Assembly: GCA_027600665.1 (NCBI GenBank)
Contig: JADGJL010000001.1
Location: 372,001 to 436,000 of the forward strand
Direction of reading: 5' to 3'
DNA: 64,000 nucleotides
Source: Irineochytrium annulatum
Taxonomy: Eukaryota > Chytridiomycota > Chytridiomycetes > Chytridiales > Chytridiaceae
The notes below the pieces were generated by a model. The model worked only from the letters and a program-made list of their open reading frames with translations. It was not told the DNA's origin and did no database searches. This document shows, in pieces, positions 26,180-35,256 of this stretch. Each line of letters starts with the position of its first letter. Position 1 is the first letter of the stretch. Both the position numbers and the translations under genes were made by a program.

Positions 26180-28180
26180 ATGAGCAAACAGGAAAACAGT
26201 AACTCCGCAAGCAACAAATCAGGTAACGAAATTAACAATCAAGCCAATGATCTGCCACCATCCAGTCAATCCATTAAGGTCCGTCTGCAAGGTGGAGATG
26301 TTCGTTCTTACGAAGCAGGCATCACTGTGGGTGCAGTCGCCTCATCCATCAGCACAAGTCTTGGAAAACAGGCGATCGGCGGTATTGCAGATGGTCAGAA
26401 TATCGATCTCAATGGGGTGCTTGAGCAAGATTGCGAACTCGTCATTGTTACTTTGGACAGTGCGGAAGGCCTGTATCGTTACCGTCACAGCGCAGCACAT
26501 GTGCTCGCACAGGCGCTCAAACGCATCTACGGTGCAGAACAAGTGAAACTGGGTATCGGCCCAGTCATTGAGGATGGATTCTATTACGATGTTGATCTGG
26601 AACATGCCTTGTCCATCAGTGATCTAGCTGCCATTGAGCGGGAAATGAACAAAATCATTCAGGAGAATCATAAGATCAGTCGGCGGGTCGTTAGCCGGGA
26701 GGAAGCCCTCCGCATCTTCGGAGCAATCCAGGACCCCTACAAGCTTGAACTCATTCAGGATTTGCCGGAGGACGCCGAGCTTTCGATCTATGATCAAGGA
26801 GAGTTCTTCGATCTGTGTCGCGGTCCCCATCTCCCATCCACTGGCCGGATCAAAGCGTTCAAGCTGTTGAATGTGGCTGGTGCGTACTGGCGGGGTAACT
26901 CGGATAATAAGATGCTGCAACGTATCTACGGCACTGCTTTCCCAAACAAAGCCCAGCTGGATGAACATCTGCACATGCTCGAAGAAGCGAAAAAACGGGA
27001 TCACCGCAAACTCGGTAAAGAGCTTGAACTATTCATGTTCTCCGAAGAAGCGCCCGGCATGCCCTTCTATCTGCCTAAAGGCATGACTGTTCGTACTGAA
27101 CTGGAGCAATTCTCGCGTGAGCTGCAATTACAGGAAGGTTATCAGGAAGTACGGACTCCGCTCATGATGAACAACCGGCTGTGGGAGCAATCCGGCCATT
27201 GGGAGCATTACAAGGACAATATGTACTTTTCGGAAGTGGACGATGCAACGTTTGCACTGAAACCAATGAATTGTCCCGGGCACATGCTGATCTTCAAAAA
27301 TACACTCCATTCCTACCGCGAATTGCCAATTCGCATGATGGAATTCGGTCAAGTTCACCGTCATGAATTCTCAGGTGCCCTGAATGGCATGATGCGTGTG
27401 CGGACATTCTGCCAGGATGATGCGCATCTCTACGTCATGCCAGAGCAGATCGAGGACGAGATTAATCAGGCGATCTCACTGATCGGCCGTATCTATGATA
27501 TCTTTGGATTCGAATATAAGATTGAGTTATCCACTCGACCGGAAGATTCCATGGGATCGGAAGAACTGTGGGATCAGGCGGAACGTGCATTGCAAAATGT
27601 ACTGGATCGCCGGGGCGTGGAGTATCGCATTAACGAAGGAGACGGTGCCTTTTATGGACCGAAAATTGACTTTCATATCCTTGATGCACTGAAGCGCAGC
27701 TGGCAGTGCGGAACAATCCAGCTTGATTTTCAAATGCCGGAGAAGTTCGACCTCACTTACATTGGTGAGGATAGCCTGAAGCACCGTCCAGTCGTGATCC
27801 ATCGTGCCATCTATGGTTCCATCGATCGTTTCATCGGTATCCTGACTGAGCACTATGCAGGAGCGTTCCCACTTTGGCTCGCACCTGTGCAAGTGAAGCT
27901 GCTGCCTGTATCGGATCATTACGCAGATTATGCGCTCCAAGTCCAGAGCCAGCTCCGGGCTGCGGGCATTCGGGTAGAAACAGATCTGCGCAGCGAGAAA
28001 CTTGGATACAAAATCCGTGAAGCCCAGATGGAAAAAGTACCTTATTCGCTCGTACTTGGTGAGAATGAGAAAAATGCCTCATCTGCCTCTGTCCGTGCAT
28101 ACGGTCAGGGAGATCAAGGCATTCAACGTATTGAAGCTTTTATTGAACTGGTTCAACAAACTGTGAAGGCAAAAATATAA
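26180..28180 (+). CDS. thrS: Threonyl-tRNA synthetase
   Basis: A full-length ThrRS of 666 residues. It carries an Asn/Ser-rich N-terminal extension of about 30 residues, a TGS domain, the SAD editing domain with HSAAHVLAQAL and CRGPHLPST, a class II catalytic core with MNCPGHM, GQVHRHEFSG and RTFCQDDAH, motif 3 near HRAIYGSIDRFIG, and the anticodon-binding domain with KLGYKIREAQ. The zinc-binding Cys and two His are present. ATG 26180 follows GGAGAG; earlier in-frame ATGs overlap the T-box terminator. Paenibacillus-type genomes may hold a second copy (thrZ), so the exact symbol could differ. Control is by the T-box. Confidence 0.96.
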   Translation: MSKQENSNSASNKSGNEINNQANDLPPSSQSIKVRLQGGDVRSYEAGITVGAVASSISTSLGKQAIGGIADGQNIDLNGVLEQDCELVIVTLDSAEGLYRYRHSAAHVLAQALKRIYGAEQVKLGIGPVIEDGFYYDVDLEHALSISDLAAIEREMNKIIQENHKISRRVVSREEALRIFGAIQDPYKLELIQDLPEDAELSIYDQGEFFDLCRGPHLPSTGRIKAFKLLNVAGAYWRGNSDNKMLQRIYGTAFPNKAQLDEHLHMLEEAKKRDHRKLGKELELFMFSEEAPGMPFYLPKGMTVRTELEQFSRELQLQEGYQEVRTPLMMNNRLWEQSGHWEHYKDNMYFSEVDDATFALKPMNCPGHMLIFKNTLHSYRELPIRMMEFGQVHRHEFSGALNGMMRVRTFCQDDAHLYVMPEQIEDEINQAISLIGRIYDIFGFEYKIELSTRPEDSMGSEELWDQAERALQNVLDRRGVEYRINEGDGAFYGPKIDFHILDALKRSWQCGTIQLDFQMPEKFDLTYIGEDSLKHRPVVIHRAIYGSIDRFIGILTEHYAGAFPLWLAPVQVKLLPVSDHYADYALQVQSQLRAAGIRVETDLRSEKLGYKIREAQMEKVPYSLVLGENEKNASSASVRAYGQGDQGIQRIEAFIELVQQTVKAKI

Positions 28181-28227
28181 AAGTTAATGCGACCTGATTC
28201 ATTGGTCAATCATCAGCTTGTGTTGAA

Positions 28228-29091
28228 TTACAACTTCTCATCAGGCTTTAGCCCGACCTGTTCTTCGCTCCACGTCCAGAAACGCTCAGCTGAAGTATCA
28301 TCAACGGCATGCGCCTTCAGCTGCTGCTCTTTCTGTTGATAGAAGTAACGCCCGGTGATGCCGACAACATCTGGGCTTGTAGCCAGATAAACAGCCGTTC
28401 GCGCCCCTTCTTCAGGGGACAGAAAAAAGGGAAGCTTGCCTACAAACGCCATAATGCGTGTGCCAAATCCGGTATTGCGATCTACACCAATACTCGTGCC
28501 CACAGCACCAGGATGTAGACAATTCACCGTAACCGAGGTACCTGACAGTTTACGGGCCAGCGCTCGAGTGAACAACACATTAGCCAATTTGGATTGGGCA
28601 TAGCTTTTGATCGGATTATAACCTTTGTGCAGATGTGGATCTTCGAAGTGGATTTTGCCGGCTTTGTATGCACCTGACGACACGTTTACAACCCGTCCCT
28701 GCGTTGCAGCTTTTAGAGGTTCGATCAAAAGCAAAGTCAGCAGAAAATGACCCAGATGGTTAATGCCGATACTCTGTTCGAACCCATCTGAGGTTTCCTT
28801 CCGCTTAATCATCACCACTCCCGCATTATTAACCAGAACGTCAAGGCGATCATGACGCTCGCGGAATGTGCGGGCAAACTGGCGTATACTTTCTAGTGAG
28901 CCGAGGTCACATAACATCAATTCAATTGCAGAAGAACCGGACTGACGCACAGCCTCCTGAAGAGCATCCTGTCCGCGCTTCTCACTGCGGCATGCCATAA
29001 TTACGTGATATCCTCGCTTTGCAAGTTCAATGGTGGTTGCCAAACCCATACCTGAGTTGGCCCCTGTTACAATTGCTGTCTGAATGGACAT
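28228..29091 (-). CDS. Short-chain dehydrogenase/reductase, retinol-dehydrogenase-like
   Basis: A 287-residue SDR. The nucleotide loop is VTGANSGMGLAT, the NNAG motif is VLVNNAGVVM, and the catalytic Tyr and Lys are in SYAQSKLANVLF, preceded by VNVSS with the catalytic Ser. CRSEKRG after the second strand suggests NADP preference. Sequence style is that of the RDH/WW-oxidoreductase-like group; the substrate is unknown. It is convergent with thrS, with 47 bases between, and appears to be a single-gene unit. Confidence 0.88.
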   Translation of the reverse strand: MSIQTAIVTGANSGMGLATTIELAKRGYHVIMACRSEKRGQDALQEAVRQSGSSAIELMLCDLGSLESIRQFARTFRERHDRLDVLVNNAGVVMIKRKETSDGFEQSIGINHLGHFLLTLLLIEPLKAATQGRVVNVSSGAYKAGKIHFEDPHLHKGYNPIKSYAQSKLANVLFTRALARKLSGTSVTVNCLHPGAVGTSIGVDRNTGFGTRIMAFVGKLPFFLSPEEGARTAVYLATSPDVVGITGRYFYQQKEQQLKAHAVDDTSAERFWTWSEEQVGLKPDEKL

Positions 29092-29194
29092 GAGTACTTC
29101 CCTTCTGAACCAAAGGTTCCGAAATTAGAGGCGCGACGACGGACAATATGAGATAATGATAGGATCACATCTCGGTTTCCATGGGAGGACAAGT

Positions 29195-29737
29195 ATGCTG
29201 ACCAAAGATGACTTCAAAAAAGTTAAAAAACAAGCCAAACTTGAAATCGCACTACTCGAACAGGAATATCAGGAGATCTTGCAAAACGTTGATTCAACGC
29301 TGTATGAAAAATACGGTATTTTGGACAAAGAAGAAACACGTGAGTTCACCCGAAAACGCAAAAACCGAAGATATGCTTCACTGGTTATCGAACTATGCGC
29401 CATCATTGAACAGATGTTACATCAACTGTACAGACACGTATATCAGAAAAAGTTTAATTCGACCCAGCTGATGAAAACTCCTGCCTATCGGGCACGCTCC
29501 AACATGGAGATCATTCAAGCTGAACTGAGTAAAGAGTTCATTGCTCTGGAATCCGAAAAAGAACACTTCGCTGAAGCCCTTGGTCTGGTATTTCAGACAA
29601 GGAACAAACTTGTTCATGATAACTTTTCGTTTGTCTCCATCATTAAGGATGGCAGTAATGAAGAAGAAACGTTCGAATCACTGCTCCATACGGTCAAAAA
29701 ATATAGAAAACACTTAAAATATAATCGCCCTGAATAA
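29195..29737 (+). CDS. Helical protein with a HEPN-like RxxxxH motif
   Basis: A 180-residue mostly helical protein I do not recognise by name. It begins with charged coiled-coil-like helices, then LVIELCAIIEQMLHQLYRHVY, and near residue 145 reads FQTRNKLVHDNF. RNKLVH fits the Rx4-6H pattern of HEPN domains, and the preceding hydrophobic helix pair is consistent with that fold. HEPN proteins include RNases and RNA-binding factors of defence and toxin-antitoxin systems, but no nucleotidyltransferase partner is adjacent. GGGAGG at 29183-29188 fixes ATG 29195. The next gene starts about 55 bases later. Confidence 0.65.
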   Translation: MLTKDDFKKVKKQAKLEIALLEQEYQEILQNVDSTLYEKYGILDKEETREFTRKRKNRRYASLVIELCAIIEQMLHQLYRHVYQKKFNSTQLMKTPAYRARSNMEIIQAELSKEFIALESEKEHFAEALGLVFQTRNKLVHDNFSFVSIIKDGSNEEETFESLLHTVKKYRKHLKYNRPE

Positions 29738-29761
29738 CAACAATTATCGCTAAAAAAGAAA

Positions 29762-29796
29762 AGGAGGTGTACCGGACTACGGTCCGGATTACCATG
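29762..29796 (+). promoter_or_regulatory. Hairpin set between Shine-Dalgarno and ATG
   Basis: AGGAGG at 29762-29767 is 26 bases from ATG 29794. Between them CCGGAC (29772-29777), loop TACG and GTCCGG (29782-29787) form a perfect hairpin with a C(UACG)G tetraloop. With the hairpin folded, the spacing is 4 plus 6, or 10 bases, close to ideal. Confidence 0.7.
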
Positions 29797-30525
29797 AGCC
29801 ATTCAACAACTTCAATTACTGTGCTACATCTTCAGATTCCCACACCTTCCGGGAACAGTCCCATATTCCCCGTCATGCTTCGTGATGAAGATGGCGTGAC
29901 CTTGGTGGATACGGGCATGATTGGCCAATTTGCCGAACTTCAATCCGCATTGGAACAAGAGGGCGTACAACTCTCGGACGTCAAACGTGTGATTATTACA
30001 CATCAGGACATCGATCATATCGGTAATCTGGGCGCTCTTCTGGATGCTATCCCCGATCTGGAAATCTGGGCACATGCCGATGAGATTCCATATCTAACTG
30101 GTGAGAAACCTTTGATCAAGTTCACTCCTGAACGTCGTGCTCTGCTGCCTGCGCCCGTTCTGGCACTGGCAGACCAACTTCTCTTGCAGCTGCCCGAAGT
30201 GAACATCAGCAGAACGCTCGCAGACGGAGACCTGTTACCTCTGCAAGGAGGCACACAAGTCATTCATACACCTGGACATACCCCAGGTCATATCTGCTTG
30301 TATTTCGGAGAGCAGCAGTTCCTGCTTGCTGCCGATGAACTTCGTGTGGTTGATGATGGACTCGTTGGCCCTGCTCCACCTGCGACACCGGACATGCCTG
30401 AAGCACTCCGAAGCTTGAAGAAACTGACAGACCTTAAACTTGATAAAGTTCTCTGTTATCACGGCGGAGAGTACACCAATGATCCGGCTCAGCGTATTGC
30501 CACACTTGCGGAGAGCGCAGAATAA
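29794..30525 (+). CDS. MBL-fold metallo-hydrolase
   Basis: A 243-residue metallo-beta-lactamase-fold hydrolase. The metal motif is THQDIDHIGN, where the usual HxHxDH has Asp in place of the second His, as in a group of Bacillota MBL proteins; later ligands are in HTPGHTPGHICLYF, AADEL and YHGGEY. Substrate cannot be deduced. The GTG at 29767 would overlap the Shine-Dalgarno, so ATG 29794 is used, with the intervening hairpin noted separately. It lies just after the HEPN-motif gene and may share its transcript. Confidence 0.85.
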   Translation: MSHSTTSITVLHLQIPTPSGNSPIFPVMLRDEDGVTLVDTGMIGQFAELQSALEQEGVQLSDVKRVIITHQDIDHIGNLGALLDAIPDLEIWAHADEIPYLTGEKPLIKFTPERRALLPAPVLALADQLLLQLPEVNISRTLADGDLLPLQGGTQVIHTPGHTPGHICLYFGEQQFLLAADELRVVDDGLVGPAPPATPDMPEALRSLKKLTDLKLDKVLCYHGGEYTNDPAQRIATLAESAE

Positions 30526-30647
30526 ATAAGAACGCGGAACTGTGAATGTTCTGGCGACCATAACGCATCCTTTTAAATCTTGTAGATTGGTGTGGCACAC
30601 CTACGTTGTACCCTCTTCAGGATTAGGATGACACATCCTTTACAATC

Positions 30648-30691
30648 AAGGAGCTGTCCCATAAGTCATGAATTTGACGGGACAGCTCCTT
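30648..30691. terminator. Hairpin terminator after MBL hydrolase gene
   Basis: AAGGAGCTGTCCC at 30648-30660 pairs exactly with GGGACAGCTCCTT at 30679-30691 across an 18-base loop. Confidence 0.75.
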
Positions 30692-30930
30692 TGATTAATT
30701 AAGCATGTACATCTACTTCCATACTGGTATTGACGTATGGCAGATCCTATTGCGCACGATATGCACGCAGTATCTTATATTACACCGCTATATTTCACCA
30801 CGCATGTCACAGAATCTTTCTCCTTCCCGTTTGGCAAAACAATCCACCGAAAAATCCGTAACGTGAGTGTCTGATTTTTGACAGAGTCCCACCTTTAATG
30901 AATTGGGCACACTCTAAACGCTATAGCTGT

Positions 30931-31131
30931 TTTGTAACGAATCTAAGACACCCTATACGCAGTATTTTGAGTGTCAAGATTTTCTAACGAACTCCAGACA
31001 CCTTATTTACTCATTTCGTTGATTTTCCCGCAGGTTTCGAGTGAATTTTGGCGATATAACGTGGCTGAGGTTCGTTACATTCTACAAACGCCATTAAACC
31101 TCTATTTTAGGTGTGTCAGGTTCGTTAGAAT
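30931..31131. repeat. Symmetrical array of four repeat units
   Basis: Two direct units (GTAACGAATCTAAGACACC at 30934 and CTAACGAACTCCAGACACC at 30984) and two inverted units ending TTCGTTAC (31078) and TTCGTTAG (31128) are each 50 bases apart, and the two arms mirror each other about position 31031. The shared core is about TAACGAACCTCAGACACCT. Sequences between cores are less conserved. Confidence 0.75.
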
Positions 31132-31134
31132 AAA

Positions 31135-32349
31135 TCAACTCTCAGGGGTAAGTACAATCAGCTTGTCATCCCCATCCCGTGGCGATCCTCGTCCATCCCG
31201 ATTGTTCGTAAGCACATATAACTTTCCGTCCTCTCCAGCACTCACATTGCGAATCCGTCCCCACTCATCTTCGAAGATCGGTTCCACCTTCTCCACCTGT
31301 GTACCGTCTTCCGAAAGAGTAATCTTCAGCAACTGCTCTCCACGCAGATTTGCGGCAATCAGTGAGCCGGCCCAAGGTCCTTCTTCAACAAAAGCTACAC
31401 CAGACGGCGCCCACGTATCATTCCCACTATGTGCGAGTGGAGCCTGATATGCACCATTGTCATCGTCGTCTCCCTCCACCTCGGGCCAGCCATAATTCTC
31501 ACCCGCTACAATCCGGTTAATCTCATCATGATTACGTTGACCATGCTCAGTCGCATAGAGATAACCGTTGTCCGGGTTCCAGGCCAGTCCCTGTGCATTG
31601 CGGTGCCCCATGCTGTACACAGGTGAATTCGGCCACGGGTTGTCTGCAGGGATCGATCCATCGAGACCAATCCGCAGTATTTTACCCCCAAGGCTATCTT
31701 TGTTCTGTGACAGTTCCGGTTCATACCGCTCACCTGTCGTGATATAGAGCAACTTGTCCGGGCCAATCTTGATCCGCCCACCATTATGATTCGTTCCGCC
31801 TGGAATGTTACCAAGCAGTTCTTTGTCTATAACGGCTTTCCCCTCAGTCACCTTGAGGCGTAACACCCGATTGGCAATATCGTCGCCTTCCAGATAGGAG
31901 TGGTACGCATACAAATAACCGTTCTCCTCAAAGTCCGGATCAGCTGCAAGCCCCAACAGCCCTCCTTCACCTTCTTCATTAAACGGAGCTGGGAATTCAA
32001 TCAGTGGTTCAGTGATCAGTTTTCCATCCTCAATAATCCGAATTGCACCAGGGCGCTCCGTTACAAACATCCGACCATCAGGCACACTTACCATCTCCCA
32101 GGGTGCATTCAATCCTTCAACCAGAACGGAAGCCTGATACGGAATAACCGCCTCTCCCTGCGCTCCACCCTCAGTTCCACTCGAACCGGAGTTGCCTCCA
32201 TTGGCTGTCTGTCCCTGACCGGTTCCCTGTCCCTGAGACGACGTCTGCTCTGTTCCACCAACAGAGGGATCGGCTGAAGAGCATGATGCTGTTAACAGTG
32301 CCACACTTAATAATGAAGCATACAGTGGAACGGTTCCTCGATTATTCAT
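31135..32349 (-). CDS. PQQ-dependent sugar dehydrogenase-type lipoprotein
   Basis: A 404-residue protein with a signal peptide and lipobox-like LLTASCSS, then a Gly/Ser/Gln linker (about 25-65), then a six-bladed propeller of the GSDH (glucose/sorbosone dehydrogenase) family. Motifs are VLVEGLNAPWEM, GGLLGLAADPDF, GGTNHNGGRIKIGPDKLLYI with the likely catalytic His, and MGHRNAQGLAWNP. Relatives oxidise aldoses with PQQ outside the cell; whether this organism makes PQQ cannot be seen. It is convergent with the MBL gene across the repeat array. Confidence 0.9.
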   Translation of the reverse strand: MNNRGTVPLYASLLSVALLTASCSSADPSVGGTEQTSSQGQGTGQGQTANGGNSGSSGTEGGAQGEAVIPYQASVLVEGLNAPWEMVSVPDGRMFVTERPGAIRIIEDGKLITEPLIEFPAPFNEEGEGGLLGLAADPDFEENGYLYAYHSYLEGDDIANRVLRLKVTEGKAVIDKELLGNIPGGTNHNGGRIKIGPDKLLYITTGERYEPELSQNKDSLGGKILRIGLDGSIPADNPWPNSPVYSMGHRNAQGLAWNPDNGYLYATEHGQRNHDEINRIVAGENYGWPEVEGDDDDNGAYQAPLAHSGNDTWAPSGVAFVEEGPWAGSLIAANLRGEQLLKITLSEDGTQVEKVEPIFEDEWGRIRNVSAGEDGKLYVLTNNRDGRGSPRDGDDKLIVLTPES

Positions 32350-32620
32350 GATTACATCTCCCTTCGCAGATCGTACTTTTGTATAAAATAACGAAGCTAA
32401 ACCTCAACGTATGGTTAATCTGTTGTTTTTATGTTGTTCTCTATAGTTGTGATGCTATTATTCATGTACAGCGGTTTCGCCCTGTATTACCCTTCACACC
32501 AGCCGCTCAAACGAAGAATTCAAGGGATTCAACCGATCTGAAATCACTACAGTTTGGAATTCCATCATATTCTTTTATAATAGAAAGATAGTAAGAATCG
32601 AAAGGTGGACAACTACACTT

Positions 32621-33709
32621 ATGAATCAAAACCCTTTATCCCGTCTTGAAGCCGATCTGTCCGGGCAAGGATTGGACGCCATGCTGATCACAGATCCAAA
32701 ACATATCTACTATTTAACTGGATTTGCGAGCAATCCGCATGAACGCTTCCTTGGCCTGGTTCTCGCACGCGGCGAAGAGCCCCTGTTGATTGTACCTGCA
32801 CTTGACGCTGAAGCTGCGGCAGCCGCTTCTTCGGTATCCAACATTGCAACTCACACGGATACGGATAATCCGTATGCTTTGTTTGATCGTTATCAAGGAC
32901 GCTTGGGCAGAGTCGGTCTCGAAAAAGAATACGTGACGGTCGCACGTTATGAGCAGCTTACTGCCGCTCTTGGTGCTGCCAGCTTCCAAGATGTAGGCCC
33001 GTTGCTTCGCACATTACGTGTGAAAAAAACACCTGATGAGGTCGCCCGCATTCGCCATGCCATTCATCTGATTGAAGAAACTCTCCGTCAAGGCCTCTCT
33101 CATGTTCGCACAGGCGTAACCGAGATTGAACTTGTCGCCGAGATGGAGTATCAGATGAAAAAACTGGGAGCTGACGGCCCTTCCTTTGATACCATGGTGC
33201 TCACGGGACCCAAAACAGGCCTGCCACACGGGACACCGGGTGAACGGAAACTGCAACATGGTGACCTGTTGATGTTTGATATGGGTGTGTATGCTGCAGG
33301 ATATGCTTCGGATATCACGCGTACATTTGCCTTTGGTGACATCTCACCCGAACTCAAAACCATCTATAACACGGTGCTCGCAGCGAACGAAGCGGCTATC
33401 CAAATCGTAAAACCCGGCATCACCTGCGCAGAAGTGGATCGTGCAGCACGCCAGGTCACGGAAGAAGCCGGATACGGAGAGCGCTTTATGCATAGAGTAG
33501 GACACGGACTGGGTATTGACGTACATGAGTATCCTTCTCTTCATGGAGAGAATATGGACATCCTGAATGAAGGTACCGTATTCACGATTGAACCGGGCAT
33601 ATATACCGCAGCAGGCGGCGTTCGTATCGAAGATGATGTCATCGTGACCGAGACAGGTGTCGAAGTTCTGACAACATATCCAAAAGAACTGCGCATCCTT
33701 GCCGACTAG
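32621..33709 (+). CDS. M24 Xaa-Pro aminopeptidase
   Basis: A 362-residue metallopeptidase with the creatinase-like N-terminal domain (DAMLITDPKHIYYLTGF) and the pita-bread catalytic domain. The five metal ligands are visible: Asp in LLMFDMGVY, Asp in ASDITRTF, His in RVGHGLGID, Glu in TIEPGIY and Glu in RIEDDVIV. This fits Xaa-Pro dipeptidase/aminopeptidase enzymes of the YpdF/YqhT sort, which trim proline-containing peptides in the cytosol. AAAGGTGG lies about 12 bases before the ATG. It is a single-gene unit ending at the 33884-33928 terminator. Confidence 0.92.
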   Translation: MNQNPLSRLEADLSGQGLDAMLITDPKHIYYLTGFASNPHERFLGLVLARGEEPLLIVPALDAEAAAAASSVSNIATHTDTDNPYALFDRYQGRLGRVGLEKEYVTVARYEQLTAALGAASFQDVGPLLRTLRVKKTPDEVARIRHAIHLIEETLRQGLSHVRTGVTEIELVAEMEYQMKKLGADGPSFDTMVLTGPKTGLPHGTPGERKLQHGDLLMFDMGVYAAGYASDITRTFAFGDISPELKTIYNTVLAANEAAIQIVKPGITCAEVDRAARQVTEEAGYGERFMHRVGHGLGIDVHEYPSLHGENMDILNEGTVFTIEPGIYTAAGGVRIEDDVIVTETGVEVLTTYPKELRILAD

Positions 33710-33883
33710 TCCAATTGGATCGATGTCAAAACAACCCCATATCCATCTATGTACAGCCGATCTTATGCATCATGAACTAAACTGCACGAAACTGTGCTGA
33801 ACTGTATCTTCAAAATAATATACTCCTTAGACGTAATGCTAAGGCCTGTATACAGAAAAAGTAGCAAGTACAATCGCGAACGC

Positions 33884-33928
33884 AAAAATCCCGCACATCC
33901 ATGATATCATGGGTTGCGGGATTTTATT
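33884..33928. terminator. Intrinsic terminator, probably bidirectional
   Basis: AAAATCCCGCA and CCATGATATCATGG form a nested stem with TGCGGGATTTT, with T and A runs on the two sides. It separates the convergent peptidase and hypothetical genes. Confidence 0.9.
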
Positions 33929-33997
33929 TATACGAAGCATATCCTAAGTTACTCCGTCGGCATCCTACGTGTCTTATTCCTGCTTACTCATTTAGCA

Positions 33998-34351
33998 TTA
34001 GTCAAACTCATGCGTGATATCCTGCCAGGATTCCAGCTGTGGCAACTGTTGCTTCCCCCAATAATCCAGAAACCATTGAATAATCGCGTTCGGATCTGTT
34101 GTGCTGTAGCTGTAATGCCGGAAACCGCCCTCACCTTCCTGCAAGCGAATCTCCGCCACCATGTACCCTGGCTCCTCAAGCGCAGCAGCCTGCATATACA
34201 TACTTCCCTCCACCAGCTCCGAAGGTACAAGTACTACGTATTCCTGCAATTCCAGATTGGTGATCAAGTCCACCAATAACGAGGCATTCATGCTATCATT
34301 CTCGTAGGTTGTGCCATTGCTTTCCAGTGTATAACGCAGTGTAGAGTACAT
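33998..34351 (-). CDS. Hypothetical protein
   Basis: A 117-residue acidic protein without membrane segments that I do not recognise. It starts MYSTLRYTLESNGTTYE and has an alternating hydrophobic strand LQEYVVLVPSELVEG and a Trp-rich C-terminal helix (IIQWFLDYWGKQQLPQL), which suggests a small mixed alpha/beta fold. AAAGGGGAA just before ATG 34351 supports this start over 34378. It is convergent with the M24 peptidase and has no close partner. Confidence 0.65.
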   Translation of the reverse strand: MYSTLRYTLESNGTTYENDSMNASLLVDLITNLELQEYVVLVPSELVEGSMYMQAAALEEPGYMVAEIRLQEGEGGFRHYSYSTTDPNAIIQWFLDYWGKQQLPQLESWQDITHEFD

Positions 34352-34558
34352 GTGCGATTCCCCTTTGGTTGAAATCATCGTGCTAATGATACATGCTCAT
34401 AAACGACAGGTCGTTTATATTATAACTTTTTCATAATAATGTAAAAAGAGTTTTTCTTGTTTCGGGTAAATGTGTTTTCTATAAAAAACCCCCTTGCAGA
34501 GTCCGAATTACAAGCGACTGCGCAAAGGGTGATTTTAAGTGATCCTCTTGAATATTAT

Positions 34559-35254
34559 CTAAGCTTCATCCTTGAACTTAAAGCTGCGTGCAGCATACAG
34601 GAACGGTGTTCCAACCGCAGTTAATACAAATTTGATAATATACGTCGTCAGGAAGATTTCCAGCCAAACGTCCCAAGGATAGATGAACGCAAACGCAATC
34701 GTGCAGAACACCAGTGTATCCACGAATGAACTGATGATCGAACTGCCGTTGGTACGAATCCACAATTGATTGCGTCCTGGGGCCACCTTGCGCAGCCAGG
34801 AGTATAATCGTACATCCAGGAACTGACTGATGAAGTACGCTGTCAGACTTCCGAGAGCCAGACGTGGCAGCAGACCGAATAATGTTTTCATCGAATCCTG
34901 TGCAAAGTCCGTCGGTGCCGGATCAAAGCGTAACACCATCTGCATCAACACCGTCGTCATGATCAACGTAAAGAATCCGAACCATACGGCTTTGCGTGCC
35001 TCACCTGGTCCATATTTCTCATTGAGCAGATCACTGGTCAGGTACATGCTGACATACATCGTGTTGCCTAACGTCAGTACGATTCCCATGATATCTATCG
35101 TTTTGGTCACCTGAATGTTGGCTATAACCGTAGCCACACCAATCCAGGCATAAAGACCCTTTTTACCGAACAAGCGGTAACACAACAGGAAAAATCCATA
35201 AGTTACGAGAACAAAAACTGCTCCCCACCCTAAGTTAAACATAAATACATACAC
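34559..35254 (-). CDS. Queuosine precursor transporter (YhhQ/QPTR, VUT family)
   Basis: A 231-residue protein with about six membrane helices. LGNTMYVSMYLTSDLLNEKYG and RTNGSSIISSFVDTLVFCTIAF are the conserved blocks of the VUT-1/YhhQ family, which imports preQ0/preQ1 or queuine for tRNA queuosine synthesis. The preQ1 riboswitch directly in front supports this role strongly. The start is GTG 35254 (AGGA about 5 bases upstream); ATG 35242, four codons in, is an alternative with wider spacing. The gene ends near a hypothetical gene with about 200 bases between. Confidence 0.92.
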   Translation of the reverse strand: MYVFMFNLGWGAVFVLVTYGFFLLCYRLFGKKGLYAWIGVATVIANIQVTKTIDIMGIVLTLGNTMYVSMYLTSDLLNEKYGPGEARKAVWFGFFTLIMTTVLMQMVLRFDPAPTDFAQDSMKTLFGLLPRLALGSLTAYFISQFLDVRLYSWLRKVAPGRNQLWIRTNGSSIISSFVDTLVFCTIAFAFIYPWDVWLEIFLTTYIIKFVLTAVGTPFLYAARSFKFKDEA

Positions 35255-35256
35255 TG

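Larger units (their letters stand above)
30526..31134. other. 609-base convergent intergenic region
   Basis: It holds a terminator at 30648-30691 and the symmetrical repeat array at 30931-31131, both listed separately. The part between, about 30700-30930, is AT-rich. It includes a GTAACGTGAGTGTCTGA stretch at 30858 that may be a degraded repeat unit. I see no convincing gene. Confidence 0.7.

Noticed and set aside
29794..30525. Broken metal site in the MBL hydrolase
   Set aside because: HxDxDH is a known variant in related Bacillota proteins and the remaining ligands are intact, so it is not treated as degeneration.
30931..31131. CRISPR array
   Set aside because: Only four cores, in two opposite orientations, with the symmetry of a palindrome; no cas genes and no direct repeat-spacer pattern.
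30971..31447. Plus-strand open frame across the repeat array
   Set aside because: It spans the symmetrical repeats and the end of the sugar-dehydrogenase gene in antisense and has no start signal or recognisable domain.
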